A stretch of DNA of 64,000 nucleotides from JACRLW01 sp050181465 (GTDB taxonomy: Bacteria; Planctomycetota; UBA1135; UBA2386). The stretch is taken from the NCBI GenBank assembly GCA_050181465.1, contig JBFXDD010000002.1, positions 1-64,000 of the forward strand. The letters run 5' to 3'. Shown one piece after another: positions 43,904 to 53,034 of the stretch. Numbering within the stretch: position 1 is the stretch's first letter; every line of letters starts with the position of its first letter. Both the position numbers and the translations under genes were made by a program. The notes below the pieces were generated by a model. That model ran no database searches, was not told the DNA's origin, and worked only from the letters and a program-made list of their open reading frames with translations.

Positions 43904-45733
43904 ATGAAGCGGTCCCTCGCCCTCGCAGTTCTTTCGGTCCTGGTGTTGGCCCCTGCCTGTAACCGCGGCGGCGGCAACACGTCCCGCATCGTCTTGGCCG
44001 CAGCCCTCACCAAGGTGCTGACCGCAATGTCGATCGGGGCCCTCCTCGAGCAACAGTTCCTCGCCACGGGGGGGATCCGTGATTTCACGACCGGTCAGCC
44101 CACCCAGTGGAGCAGTTCGACGCTGGGGGTCGCCGACAAGGTTCCGAACTCGCGCACGGACATCCAGCGCATCGGAGCGGCACGGGCGTTCCTGTCGGGA
44201 CAGGACATCGCCGACCTGGAGACGGCATTCCCACTCGGGCAGGGTGGACTCGCGTATCGGTTGGACACGGACCGACCGCAGGGGAGCACCGGCTTGCCCA
44301 CGGGCTTCTACAACTTCTTCTTCATGGACCTGCTGAGCGCCGTGCCGCTCAGCGATACCACGCGACACTTCCAGTACGCCGCAGTCGGTGATCGCGATGG
44401 TGAATCGGGCAACAACTATCAGGGCCAAGCACCCTTCGATCGCGACTTCTTCAACGGCACCGATACCTGGTTCCAATTGCTGAAGGCGCCGCAACTGAGC
44501 TGGCGCTACACCGCGACGAGTGCGATCAACAATGTCATTCAGCAGTACCTCGCGCACTCGTTCCTCCTGATCTGCGAGGACATCCTGTTCTTCGCGTTCC
44601 TGGCTTCCGAATTCACTCCGCTCGAGTCGCTTGCCGGGATGCGAGCGACCGGCTTCGAACACGGCGGCGACTTCGGGCAGCAGTCCGGCGATTGGTCGGG
44701 CAGCGTGCGACCGGAGCGAAGCCAACGCTTGTTCACGCCGAAATGGAGCGCGCTGAAGCCGGCCGAGCCACAGGTCAAGCTCGACGTGCGCTTCCTCGAG
44801 GTGAGCAACGGCTTCTTGAACCAGGTGGGCATCATGCCGATGGCGATCGGCAGCTACGTCCAGAAGCCGGCCTTCCGACCGCTGGTCGCCAACGGCATGG
44901 ACGAGGACGCCGCGATCGGCAGCGACTGGATCGGCGGCTTCGCTACCGATCCGCACTTCATCCCGACGGGGCTCGGTGCCGGTGGTCTCGGCGTCTCTCT
45001 CACCGACTCCGATACGGCGGTCTTTCGCAGCTGGAGCACGCTGCCCGGTCCGCGTCGTTTCCGGTTTGCAGATACCGCGAAGCTGCCCTTCACGGCGAGC
45101 CTCACCTACGACTACCGGTCGGAGTGGTACGGCCTCGGCGCCGGAACCTCCGGCGAACTCTTCGGCGAGATCGGCGGCGATACCCTGTTCGACCAGCTCA
45201 TCCAGAGTCCTGCGGCGACGGTGTTTCAGGTACCGGAGTTGACCGCCTTCGATGCCCAGCGCTCGATGATCCAGTTTCGCGATGCAACCCAGCCGTCAAC
45301 CAATCTCCCGCCGTCGATCGCGGATGAGATCGCGATGAAGATGCCGGGTGCGACGAGCTACTGGGTCGGACCGCAACTGGACTTCACGGTCGATGTCAAG
45401 GATGACCTGTCCATCGGCTTCACCTTCAATCTCGACAGCAAGAACGTGAACGTCGTCTCCGACGAGACGCTCTCGATCGGCTCGATGGTCTACAACCTGA
45501 ACGTGCCGTTCGCCGTCCACGGCGACACGCAGACGACCGAGATCGTGCTCCAGTCAGGTCAGTCGTTGCTGATCAGCGGTGTCCAGGAGACGGGCAGCCA
45601 GGTCGTCACCGAAGGCATTCCCTACCTCAAGGACATCCCGGTGCTCAACCGTGCGCTCTTCCAACCGCAGCACACCGACGAGAGCAAGCAGCTCATGGTG
45701 TTGATCCGCCCGACGCTCATCCACCAGTTTTGA
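43904..45733 (+). CDS. Divergent secretin-like outer-membrane lipoprotein, orphan
   Basis: This 609-residue protein starts with MKRSLALAVLSVLVLAPACN, a signal with a possible lipobox cysteine. The last 150 residues are a clear secretin signature: PQVKLDVRFLEVSN earlier, then GQSLLISGVQETGSQVVTEG, IPYLKDIPVLNRALFQ and ELD-like KQLMVLIRPTLI. The N-terminal 270 residues do not resemble the usual N0-N3 domains, and a long insert of beta-rich unknown sequence separates the two conserved blocks. No other type II, III or IV secretion gene is near. It could form an outer-membrane gate for another secretion machine. Overlaps the convergent hydrolase gene by 17 bp. Confidence 0.8.
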   Translation: MKRSLALAVLSVLVLAPACNRGGGNTSRIVLAAALTKVLTAMSIGALLEQQFLATGGIRDFTTGQPTQWSSSTLGVADKVPNSRTDIQRIGAARAFLSGQDIADLETAFPLGQGGLAYRLDTDRPQGSTGLPTGFYNFFFMDLLSAVPLSDTTRHFQYAAVGDRDGESGNNYQGQAPFDRDFFNGTDTWFQLLKAPQLSWRYTATSAINNVIQQYLAHSFLLICEDILFFAFLASEFTPLESLAGMRATGFEHGGDFGQQSGDWSGSVRPERSQRLFTPKWSALKPAEPQVKLDVRFLEVSNGFLNQVGIMPMAIGSYVQKPAFRPLVANGMDEDAAIGSDWIGGFATDPHFIPTGLGAGGLGVSLTDSDTAVFRSWSTLPGPRRFRFADTAKLPFTASLTYDYRSEWYGLGAGTSGELFGEIGGDTLFDQLIQSPAATVFQVPELTAFDAQRSMIQFRDATQPSTNLPPSIADEIAMKMPGATSYWVGPQLDFTVDVKDDLSIGFTFNLDSKNVNVVSDETLSIGSMVYNLNVPFAVHGDTQTTEIVLQSGQSLLISGVQETGSQVVTEGIPYLKDIPVLNRALFQPQHTDESKQLMVLIRPTLIHQF

Positions 45734-46619
45734 GCGTTCGCTCGAGGAACCTGCGAACGGCAGCGAAGGCGGCGGTGGCGTGGACGGCGTCGTAGCGCGC
45801 ACCCGAGGGGTTTGCGAAGGCGTGATCGGCGTCGTAGCGCAGGATCTCGACGTCGCGGCCGGCAGACTTCATGGCCGCTTCGAAGGCATCGACGGCGGCG
45901 GGGGGGATGCCGCGGTCGCGAAGTCCGAACACGCCGAGAACCGGCGCGCGGATCGCCGCGAGCTGGCTCGGGTCGGCGACCAACCGCCCGTAGTAGATCA
46001 CCGCGGCGTCGAGGTCGGGGGCCGCCATCGCGAGTTGGAGTGACCAACCGCCGCCGAAGCACCAGCCGATCACGCCGCGTCGTTCCGCCCGGATGCGGGA
46101 GTCGGTCGCGAGGAAGCGGTGGGCGGCGAGCAGCGTCGCACGGGCAGCGCTTTCGTCGACTTCGCGCATGTATGCGGAGGCTTCTTCCCGCGTGGTCGCG
46201 GTGCGCCCGCCGTAGAGGTCGACCGCGAGTGCTGCATAGCCGTCGGCGGCGAGCCGATCGGTCCACCGGCGGATGTGGTCGTTGAGGCCCCACCACTCGT
46301 GGATGACGATGACCGCGGGGAGCGGCGCGGCGGCCGCGTTCGGCAGAGATAGCCAGGCGCGCGTGCCCTCGAGGTCGATCTCGCTGCCCCGCAGTGGTGC
46401 CGGGTCGGTGTCGGTGCGCAGCTCGTGCAACGCGGCGAACGCAGCCTCGTCCAGCACACCGGTCCAGCCCATGGGCTCGGGCCGCTTCTCGGCCTCCGAC
46501 GGGATCGACGTGCCGGCGCACGCGCAGAGCATCGAGGTGAGCAAGCCCAGAAGCGGCGTGACGCGGCGGGATCTCGGCGCCCGCGGTACGGGTGGGCGCG
46601 GATGGGATGGTCGGGACAT
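45717..46619 (-). CDS. Dienelactone-hydrolase-like lipoprotein
   Basis: This 300-residue alpha/beta hydrolase of the DLH family has its nucleophile Cys in GWCFGGG, Asp in GLRDRGIP and His in DADHAFANPSG, all in the expected order. A signal with lipobox MLCACAG makes it an exported lipoprotein, which is unusual for a family known from cytoplasmic ring-cleavage pathways. The real substrate is unknown; an ester or lactone is likely. Overlaps the convergent secretin gene at the 3' end. Upstream lies repeat copy 4 in the shared spacer with the 46889 gene. A short purine-rich GGCGGA precedes ATG 46619. Confidence 0.83.
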   Translation of the reverse strand: MSRPSHPRPPVPRAPRSRRVTPLLGLLTSMLCACAGTSIPSEAEKRPEPMGWTGVLDEAAFAALHELRTDTDPAPLRGSEIDLEGTRAWLSLPNAAAAPLPAVIVIHEWWGLNDHIRRWTDRLAADGYAALAVDLYGGRTATTREEASAYMREVDESAARATLLAAHRFLATDSRIRAERRGVIGWCFGGGWSLQLAMAAPDLDAAVIYYGRLVADPSQLAAIRAPVLGVFGLRDRGIPPAAVDAFEAAMKSAGRDVEILRYDADHAFANPSGARYDAVHATAAFAAVRRFLERTLKTGG

Positions 46620-46697
46620 TCCGCCATCATCGCCCTTTGGTTCGCGCCTGCGAAGGAACTCCGCTCCTGCCGCCGGACGGGCGCGGCTCCGGGCCAG

Positions 46698-46877
46698 CCC
46701 GGACTCGTCGTGAAGGCCGTCGCGAGATCGCTGCAGGTCGATGCTCGGCGAGGCGCTGCGTCGGTCGACGACCGAAGCGTAACCGTGGTTAGGCTGCCAG
46801 AGTGGAGCCGACGCAGCGATGCCGCCGGCCGCGATTTGCGGCGATCGCAGCAGACGTTGACGAATCGTCCGGGCTAG
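46698..46877 (-). repeat. 180-bp structured intergenic repeat, copy 4 (full length, inverted)
   Basis: A 180 bp element in the opposite orientation to copies 1-3, from CCCGGACTCGTCGTGAAGG to ACGTTGACGAATCGTCCGGG and CTAG (46874-46877). The middle stem CGCTGCGTCGG (46754-46764) pairs perfectly with CCGACGCAGCG (46808-46818). Compared with copy 3, two base pairs are exchanged in concert. The inner hairpin GCGTAAC(CGTG)GTTAGGC at 46777-46794 keeps six of seven pairs. The CTAG end also forms the TAGACT preceding the 46889 gene. Confidence 0.88.
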
Positions 46878-46880
46878 ACT
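46875..46880 (+). promoter_or_regulatory. -10-like TAGACT formed by the end of repeat copy 4
   Basis: TAGACT lies 8 nt before TTG 46889. Its first three bases come from the terminal CTAG of the repeat, so the repeat edge would contribute a promoter element for the glycosyltransferase gene. The same hexamer at the same distance precedes ATG 8881. Confidence 0.3.
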
Positions 46881-46888
46881 CCTTCGCC

Positions 46889-47944
46889 TTGATCTCGGCG
46901 GTGGTGATCAACTGGAACGGCAGGTCCTACCTGGAGCGCTGCCTCCGTGCCCTGTTGTCCCAGGTGCCGGCGCCCGACGAGTGCATCGTCGTCGACAACC
47001 ACAGCGACGACGGCTCCCGCGAGTGGCTGGCGGAGCAGTTCCCGGCGGTGAGGGTGATCGACACCGGCTCCAACGCGGGCCCCGCCTTCGCGCGCAACGT
47101 GGGCTTCGAGCACGCGCAGCACGAACTCGTGCTGTGTCTCGACAACGACGTGGAACTCGAGCCCGGCGCCCTTGCCGCTCTGGTCGCTGTGCTCGAGGCG
47201 GATCCCGGCTGCGCTCTCGTGCAGGCGCGCAGCGTGGTGGCGGATCGCCCCGAGGTGGTCCACTACGACGCGGCGTGGCTCCACTACCTGGGCACGCTCG
47301 TCTTGGAGAACTTCTTCCGCGCGCGGAGTGCGGGCGAGCGGGGACATCGTGAGGTCGGCGCCTTCGTCGCACTCGCATTCCTGGCGCGGCGGTCGGTGTG
47401 TCGTGCGGTGGGTGGCTTCGATCCCGATCTGTTCATCCTCTACGAGGACAACGACCTGAGCTGGCGGCTTCGCATGCACGGCTGGCGGATCCGTCTGTCC
47501 TGCGATGCCATCGCGCGGCATGCCGCCGGGACCGCCGGGTTGTCGTTCCGTGATCCGAAGGCGCGCTATGCGGCGCGTCGCGCTTACCTGCACGCCCGCA
47601 ATCGCTGGCTGTGCGTGCTCCAGAACATGCGCTGGCGCACGATCGTCCTGACCATGCCGATGCAGTGTCTGTATGCGGCGGTGTATGCGGGCTTCGCGCT
47701 GACCCGCGGCGGCTTCTTCGCAGCCGTGCGGGGCAACTTCGCCGCATGGTTCGCGTTGCCGAGGATTCTGCGACGGCGACGCCTCCTGCGTGGTCGAACG
47801 ATTCCGGATCGACGCCTCCTGGTCGCCACGGCGATGACGAATCACCCGGGCATCGCGGATCGCGGCGTGCAAGCGACCGTGCGCCGGGTGCTCGACGCGG
47901 TGTTCTCGGTCTGGTGGCGAGTGTTCGGAGGTTTGTGTGGCTGA
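46889..47944 (+). CDS. Glycosyltransferase family 2
   Basis: This 351-residue GT2 has LISAVVINWNGRSYL, CIVVDNHSDDGS, SNAGPAFARNVGFEHA and the metal-binding LDNDVELE, with LFILYEDNDLSWRLRM as the acceptor-site motif. A C-terminal helix pair near residues 235-275 may touch the membrane. Homology starts right at TTG 46889; the frame further upstream (46802) is the 3' half of repeat copy 4 and is excluded. It is coupled through an 8-bp overlap to a second GT2, probably acting on one glycan. It is not close to the main glycan operon. Confidence 0.85.
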   Translation: MISAVVINWNGRSYLERCLRALLSQVPAPDECIVVDNHSDDGSREWLAEQFPAVRVIDTGSNAGPAFARNVGFEHAQHELVLCLDNDVELEPGALAALVAVLEADPGCALVQARSVVADRPEVVHYDAAWLHYLGTLVLENFFRARSAGERGHREVGAFVALAFLARRSVCRAVGGFDPDLFILYEDNDLSWRLRMHGWRIRLSCDAIARHAAGTAGLSFRDPKARYAARRAYLHARNRWLCVLQNMRWRTIVLTMPMQCLYAAVYAGFALTRGGFFAAVRGNFAAWFALPRILRRRRLLRGRTIPDRRLLVATAMTNHPGIADRGVQATVRRVLDAVFSVWWRVFGGLCG

Positions 47945-48848
47945 GGTCGTCGCCCTCATCCTCAACTTTCGCCATCCGGAGTCGACGCTCGCGGTCGTGG
48001 CCGATCTCGTGCACAGCGGCTGCGCCGACGTCGGCGTGGTGGTCCTCGACAACAGCGGGGGCAGTGCGGAGTTGCGCACGGCGTTGGAAGGCCGTCCAGG
48101 CCACGAACTGATCGCCTTCGAGCGAAACCTCGGCTACTGCGCGGCGATGAATCGCGGCATCGCGCGTGCGCGCGAGCTCGGGGCCCGCTTCGTGCTCTTC
48201 TTGAACGACGACGTTCGACTACCGCCGCAGTTCTTGCGGCCGTTGCGCGATGCGCTCGCCAACGATGCGTCACTCGCCGCAGTGGGCCCGACGATCGTGA
48301 CGCCGAACGGCCGCGCGTGGAGTCAGGGCGGGGAGGTTCGCGCACGACCGAACCTCGTCACGTTGCGCAATCAAGGTGGTGAACCGGCACCGTTGGAGTC
48401 CGGCCCCGAGGCGGTGGGCTTCCTGCCCGGCGCGTGTGCCCTCTATCGCCTGGCCGACCTCGCCGCGCTGGGCGACCTCGACGAGGAGTACTTCATGTAT
48501 TGGGAAGATGTCGACCTCGGCGCCCGGTTGCATGCGCGCGAGCGGGGTGTGGTCTGGCTGCCGTGGATTCGTGTGACGCACGCGGCGAGTTCGTCGTCGG
48601 GCGGCGGGCGCTCGCCGTTGCGAAAGTACATGAGTGCGGTCAACACGGTGCGGTGGCTGCGGGCGCACGGTCGTGCGCGCGACTGGCTCGCGTTCTTCGT
48701 GTTCGAGATCGCGCTGTTCCCGCTGACGTTCCTCTCGGGGACCTCACCGCGTGCCGCGTGGGCCAAGCTCGTCGGCACCCTGGCCGGCTTGCGCGGTGCG
48801 CGAGTCACTGCGGGCGACGTCGAGCGCTGGCTGCCAAAGCGCGGTTGA
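47937..48848 (+). CDS. Glycosyltransferase family 2
   Basis: This 303-residue enzyme has VVALILNFRHPEST, GVVVLDNSGGSAEL, NLGYCAAMNRGIA, the metal site LNDDVRLPP and EEYFMYWEDVDLGARL, the standard GT2 order. GTG 47937 overlaps the upstream stop by 8 bp. It should be made in fixed ratio with the preceding GT2 and together add at least two sugars to one acceptor. Nothing in the sequence identifies the sugar. The 226 bp that follow contain a small CGCGC(GAAA)GCGCG tetraloop hairpin (48991-49004) but no gene. Confidence 0.86.
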   Translation: MAEVVALILNFRHPESTLAVVADLVHSGCADVGVVVLDNSGGSAELRTALEGRPGHELIAFERNLGYCAAMNRGIARARELGARFVLFLNDDVRLPPQFLRPLRDALANDASLAAVGPTIVTPNGRAWSQGGEVRARPNLVTLRNQGGEPAPLESGPEAVGFLPGACALYRLADLAALGDLDEEYFMYWEDVDLGARLHARERGVVWLPWIRVTHAASSSSGGGRSPLRKYMSAVNTVRWLRAHGRARDWLAFFVFEIALFPLTFLSGTSPRAAWAKLVGTLAGLRGARVTAGDVERWLPKRG

Positions 48849-48990
48849 GCACCGATGTCCACGGCGACGTGATTCAACGCGGATCGGGCCGGTCCCCGGA
48901 GTGGCGCGGCATGCGACCATTCAGGCCGTCGGACCATCGCTCACCGGCCACTTCGATCGTAGTCGGACGTCCGGAGCTCGTTCCTCCCTG

Positions 48991-49004
48991 CGCGCGAAAG
49001 CGCG
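48991..49004. other. Short GNRA-tetraloop hairpin between convergent genes
   Basis: CGCGC, loop GAAA, GCGCG forms a perfect 5 bp stem closed by a GNRA loop, midway between the convergent 48848 and 49075 ends. No T-run follows on either strand, so termination is only possible. Confidence 0.25.
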
Positions 49005-49074
49005 AGTCCCACGTCGTACGGCTCCCGGTTCCTGCTCGCGGCGTCGCCTCCTGTCGCACGCTGCCCGGTCGATC

Positions 49075-52000
49075 TCACCTGACTGACTTCGCCCGGAGTT
49101 CGAGTTGCCACTCACGCCACGGCGCGGCAGCGGTCTCGTCACCGATATCGGCGAGGAAGGTCAACATGCGATCCGCCGACTCCACGACCCGCGATCGACC
49201 CTGCGGCGGCATCGCGGCTCCGATTCTGCGCAACTCGGTGCAGCCCTGCTCGAGGAACGCGCGCGCTTCGTCGTCGCGACCGAGACCGTGCAGACAGGTT
49301 CCGAGCAGCACTCTCACGTAGCTCGTGTTCCACTCCGCCGGCTGCAGGCGTGCGCGGATTTCCAGACACTCGCGCAAGAGCGGCTCGGCATCCGCGAAGA
49401 ACCCCGCGTCGAGCAGGACGAGTCCGGCCTGCACGAGTTCGCTGTCGACGCGCCCCTTCTCACCCCGCGATCGGCGAGCGGCGGCTACATACTCGGAGAC
49501 CGTCTGACGGCACCGTTCCCGCTGGCCGCACTTCGCTTGGGTTGCCGCGAGCTGCCGTTGCCACAGCGGGAGGTCGCCGGGCTGATCGATCTCGCCCCGC
49601 AGTGCCCGATCGACCATCGTCTCCAAGAAGGGCAACGCCTCCGCCGGGCGACCCGCATCGCTAAGGTTGACGGCCAGATTGTAGGTGCACAACAGAGTGC
49701 GCGGGTCGTCGGCACCGTGCACACGTCGCGTGCGCTCGAGAAGGTCGGTCAGCAGCGGCACGGCGCGGTCGAAAGCGCCGGCGAACCAGCAAGCCGAGGC
49801 GAGGTTGTTGCCGATCGTGAGGACTGCCGGATCGTCGCGACCCAGGTGTTCCTGCATCGAATCGTACTGACCAGCCAGGCAATCGACCGCCTCTGCCATC
49901 CGGTTCTGGCTCTGGCAGCGGCGCAGGAACCCGCTGGCGAAGGCGTGGAGCTCACGTGTCGGGAGGATTCCTGGCTCGGCGCGGAACATGGACCCGAGCC
50001 ACTCACGTAGATGCGAGAACAACTCCTCTTCGAGCCTCGCGTCGCGGAGATTGACCGCCACATCCAGTGCAACTCGAAGGCTCGACGCCGCCGTCGCACC
50101 TCGAACTCTGCACTCGTCGACAAGCACCGCCTTCAGGATCGGCACCGACCGATCCAACTGACGGTCCAGCCAGTACGCGGATCCGAGACCGTGTCGAACC
50201 TGTCGAGTCAGCTCATGATCCGGACCGAGTCGCCGTTCGCAGATGGGAAGTGTGGGCTCGAAGACCGCGATCGCACCCTGGGCGTCTTGCTTCCGAAACC
50301 GCGTCGCTCCGAGAGCTGCGAGGGCCGCGAGCGTTCCCCGGTCCTCGTCACCGAAGTTGGTACGAAATCGCTCGATGACATCTTCCAGGTTTGCGATCGC
50401 GTCGTCGAACTGACCGCACTCGCGTTGCCATCCAGCGAACTCGTTGCGCAATGACAGCACGTCTCGATGGTCGTCGCCGTATCGCGTGCGCAGTCGCGCG
50501 ATCGCCGGTGCAGCTTTCGCGATCGCTTCCGCGGGCTTGCCGTTGCCGGCCAGACACCGAGCGATGGCGAGGGCTGCCGATTGTGCGCGTTCGCTCTCGG
50601 GTCCATCGACGACCATCGACTTCTCCTCGGCGCGACGCAGGACGACCAGGGCCTCGTCGAAGCGATCGACGAGGAAGTAGAGCTTGCCGAGATTCAACTC
50701 GATTCTGAGCACGTCGGGGTGATCCGGCGGAAGTCGTTCGAGCGACTGCGCTCGCGCCTGCTCCAACATCGGGATGCCCTCCGCTGCGCGCCCGACGTTG
50801 CCGAGTTGGAGCGCCAGGTTCGAAACCGTCGTCAGGACGACCTGATGGTTGGGGGCGAAACGCTGCAGCAGAAGTTCGCGATTCGCGGTGTAGAGCCGCA
50901 GCGCCTCTTCGTGCCGTCCCGCCTCCGAGAGTGCGACCGCCAGGCTGTTGCTCGTCGTCAACGTGTCGGTGTTCGTGGGGCCGAGCAGCGCCGTACGACG
51001 ACGCAAGACTTCCTCGAGCAGCACGATCGCATCTTCCGCGCGACCAGCTTCGCGATAGCAGGCGCCGAGGCTGTGGAGTGCGAGTAGTCCGTCCTCGGTG
51101 TCCGTACCGCCGGCAACGGCCAGGCGATCACGTTCACGTTCGAGTGCGGCGATCCCGTCCGGCAGGCGGCCCGACACTCGGTAGACCATCCCGAGCATCA
51201 GATCTGCGTTCTCGAGAGTCCCCTCGGCAATCAGCGATTCGAGCAACTTCTCGGCCTCGTCGAAGCGACCCAGTTGGAGAAGAGAAGCGCTCAGCGCCTC
51301 TGCCGCGACGATCGTGTCCGCGTGCGTCGAGCCCAGCATCTCGCGTCGCGTCGTTGCTGCCGCCCGCAGCAGCGACTCTGCTTGGCGCGGTTCCGAGAGC
51401 CCCAGGAGCGTCTTGCCGAACGCGACCTGCAGGCGTGCTCGCGTCAGCGGATCGCCGTCTCGCTCGGCGAGCCCGGCGACGACCCCCTCGAGGCGCTGCC
51501 GGAGCTGGTCGCGAAACGGCAAGCCGAGCGTTGCCTCTGCCTCTGGATCGATGCTCTCGAAGACACCCTCCAGCAACCCGGCCACGTCTTCTGCGCGCAT
51601 CCGTGCGGCGGCCTCATCGCGTTGTGCGGTGACGGCCAGGTCGCGCTGCCCGCGCGCTACGGCGGCCTGCCAGGCGAACGCGATCGCACCGGCGATCAGG
51701 GTCGCAGCGACGGCAGCGGCGCCGATCACGAGCGAACGGTGCTGTCGGACGAATTTGCGGAGCAGGTAGGAGGTACTCGGCGGCGCGGCAGACACGGGTG
51801 CGCCATCGAGGAAACGCTGCACGTCCTGCGCCAGGTCCTGCGCAGTCGGGTAGCGCCGCGTGCGATCGCGGTCGATCGCCTTCATCACGATCCAATCCAG
51901 CTCACCGCGCAACTGCGCCGACAGTCGGCGCGGCTCGGTTCGGCGTACCTGGGCGAGCATCGCGAGTCGATCGCTGGATGCGGACAGTCGGGTCGAGGGC

Positions 52001-52995
52001 TTGTGTGGGTCGGTCTCGCGGATGCGCCGGTGCAACTCCAGATGCGAGATCTGTCGCTGGGTCGGGTCGTCGAACGGGGTCGAGCCGGTCAGGACTTCGT
52101 AGAGTACGACTCCGAGCGAGTAGACGTCGGCACGCGTATCGATGTCCAGCGAGCCGTCCGCCTGCTCGGGGCTCATGTATTGGAGTGTTCCGATGATCTG
52201 CTCGGCCGCGGTGAACAGAGTTCGATCGGTGAGCCGGTTGCTGAGCGCCTTCGCGATGCCGAAGTCGATGACTTTGGCGGTCGGCTGCCCGTCCTGCATG
52301 CCGACGAGGATGTTGGAGGGCTTGAGGTCTCTGTGGATGATGCCTTTGCCGTGGGCATGTTGCACCGCCTGGCAGATCTGCACGAACAACATCAAACGCT
52401 CGGTGATGGTTCGACGATTCTTGTCGCACCAGGTGGTGAGGGACTCGCCGCGGCACAACTCCATCACGAAGTACGGAAGGCCGCGCGGTGTCGTTCCGGC
52501 GTCCAGCACCTTCGCGATGTTGGGATGATCCATCACCGCCAGCGCCTGTCGTTCCTGCTCGAAGCGGGCGACCACCTGCGCCGAGTCCATTCCGGGCTTC
52601 AGGACCTTGAATGCGACTTGGCGCGCGATCGGCTCCTTCTGCTCCGCGAGATACACCGTCCCGAATCCACCCTCACCGATGAGTTGCAGCAGGTGGTAGG
52701 GACCGATTCGATCGCCCACCTGCGCCCCGGCGATGACCGGTGACGGCGCGGGTGGCGGCGGCAGCGCCGGTTCGGGCGAAACGGAAGACTCCGACGACTC
52801 GGACTGCTGCAGTGGTGCTGCGGCATCGGCGGCGAACTGCTCGTCGCCGGCCTCGACCAGCAGGACCGCCAGCCGACGGGCAAGAATGGCGTCGCGTCGA
52901 CATTTCGTGGCGAAGAACGGTCGTCGCGCGGCCGGCGGCAGCTCGAGGATTCGCGCCAGGAGTGAGCGCACGTGTTCGTCGCGTGGGTCGGGCAT
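49075..52995 (-). CDS. Transmembrane Ser/Thr protein kinase with long TPR region
   Basis: This 1,306-residue Hanks-type kinase has a charged N-terminal linker (residues 60-90, Ser/Pro-rich) and a kinase domain at about 98-390. It has GEGGFGTVYLAEQ, Lys130 in QVAFKVLKPG, HRDLKPSN with catalytic Asp223 and DFG at 244-246. One membrane helix lies at about 430-455. Then come roughly 800 residues of TPR-like repeats (many are of the TPR_10 type, e.g. GRHEEALRLYTANRELLLQ). It is the PknB-like planctomycete organisation. MPDPRDEHVRSLL at 52995 is the start; the frame beyond runs through repeat copy B and into the antisense of the DUF4256 gene. It is not adjacent to a sigma factor, unlike the other two kinases. 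Confidence 0.9.
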   Translation of the reverse strand: MPDPRDEHVRSLLARILELPPAARRPFFATKCRRDAILARRLAVLLVEAGDEQFAADAAAPLQQSESSESSVSPEPALPPPPAPSPVIAGAQVGDRIGPYHLLQLIGEGGFGTVYLAEQKEPIARQVAFKVLKPGMDSAQVVARFEQERQALAVMDHPNIAKVLDAGTTPRGLPYFVMELCRGESLTTWCDKNRRTITERLMLFVQICQAVQHAHGKGIIHRDLKPSNILVGMQDGQPTAKVIDFGIAKALSNRLTDRTLFTAAEQIIGTLQYMSPEQADGSLDIDTRADVYSLGVVLYEVLTGSTPFDDPTQRQISHLELHRRIRETDPHKPSTRLSASSDRLAMLAQVRRTEPRRLSAQLRGELDWIVMKAIDRDRTRRYPTAQDLAQDVQRFLDGAPVSAAPPSTSYLLRKFVRQHRSLVIGAAAVAATLIAGAIAFAWQAAVARGQRDLAVTAQRDEAAARMRAEDVAGLLEGVFESIDPEAEATLGLPFRDQLRQRLEGVVAGLAERDGDPLTRARLQVAFGKTLLGLSEPRQAESLLRAAATTRREMLGSTHADTIVAAEALSASLLQLGRFDEAEKLLESLIAEGTLENADLMLGMVYRVSGRLPDGIAALERERDRLAVAGGTDTEDGLLALHSLGACYREAGRAEDAIVLLEEVLRRRTALLGPTNTDTLTTSNSLAVALSEAGRHEEALRLYTANRELLLQRFAPNHQVVLTTVSNLALQLGNVGRAAEGIPMLEQARAQSLERLPPDHPDVLRIELNLGKLYFLVDRFDEALVVLRRAEEKSMVVDGPESERAQSAALAIARCLAGNGKPAEAIAKAAPAIARLRTRYGDDHRDVLSLRNEFAGWQRECGQFDDAIANLEDVIERFRTNFGDEDRGTLAALAALGATRFRKQDAQGAIAVFEPTLPICERRLGPDHELTRQVRHGLGSAYWLDRQLDRSVPILKAVLVDECRVRGATAASSLRVALDVAVNLRDARLEEELFSHLREWLGSMFRAEPGILPTRELHAFASGFLRRCQSQNRMAEAVDCLAGQYDSMQEHLGRDDPAVLTIGNNLASACWFAGAFDRAVPLLTDLLERTRRVHGADDPRTLLCTYNLAVNLSDAGRPAEALPFLETMVDRALRGEIDQPGDLPLWQRQLAATQAKCGQRERCRQTVSEYVAAARRSRGEKGRVDSELVQAGLVLLDAGFFADAEPLLRECLEIRARLQPAEWNTSYVRVLLGTCLHGLGRDDEARAFLEQGCTELRRIGAAMPPQGRSRVVESADRMLTFLADIGDETAAAPWREWQLELRAKSVR

Positions 52996-53034
52996 GGCCG
53001 AACATTGAAGCAGTTCGACCGGCGGGAGGTCCGG

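Noticed and set aside
45717..45733. Short overlap between the secretin and hydrolase 3' ends
   Set aside because: Convergent 17 bp overlap is ordinary in compact genomes and needs no special explanation.
30569..46877. An open frame of about 55 codons running through the repeats with similar translation (VARS-VDA...DRSVAV...RRSDAA)
   Set aside because: In copy 1 one extra base breaks the frame, and the conserved positions follow the palindromic stems rather than codons. The similarity is DNA-level, so I do not call a peptide.
46802..46888. N-terminal extension of the 46889 glycosyltransferase through repeat copy 4
   Set aside because: The extension is the translated repeat and the GT2 fold begins at LISAVVINWNG.
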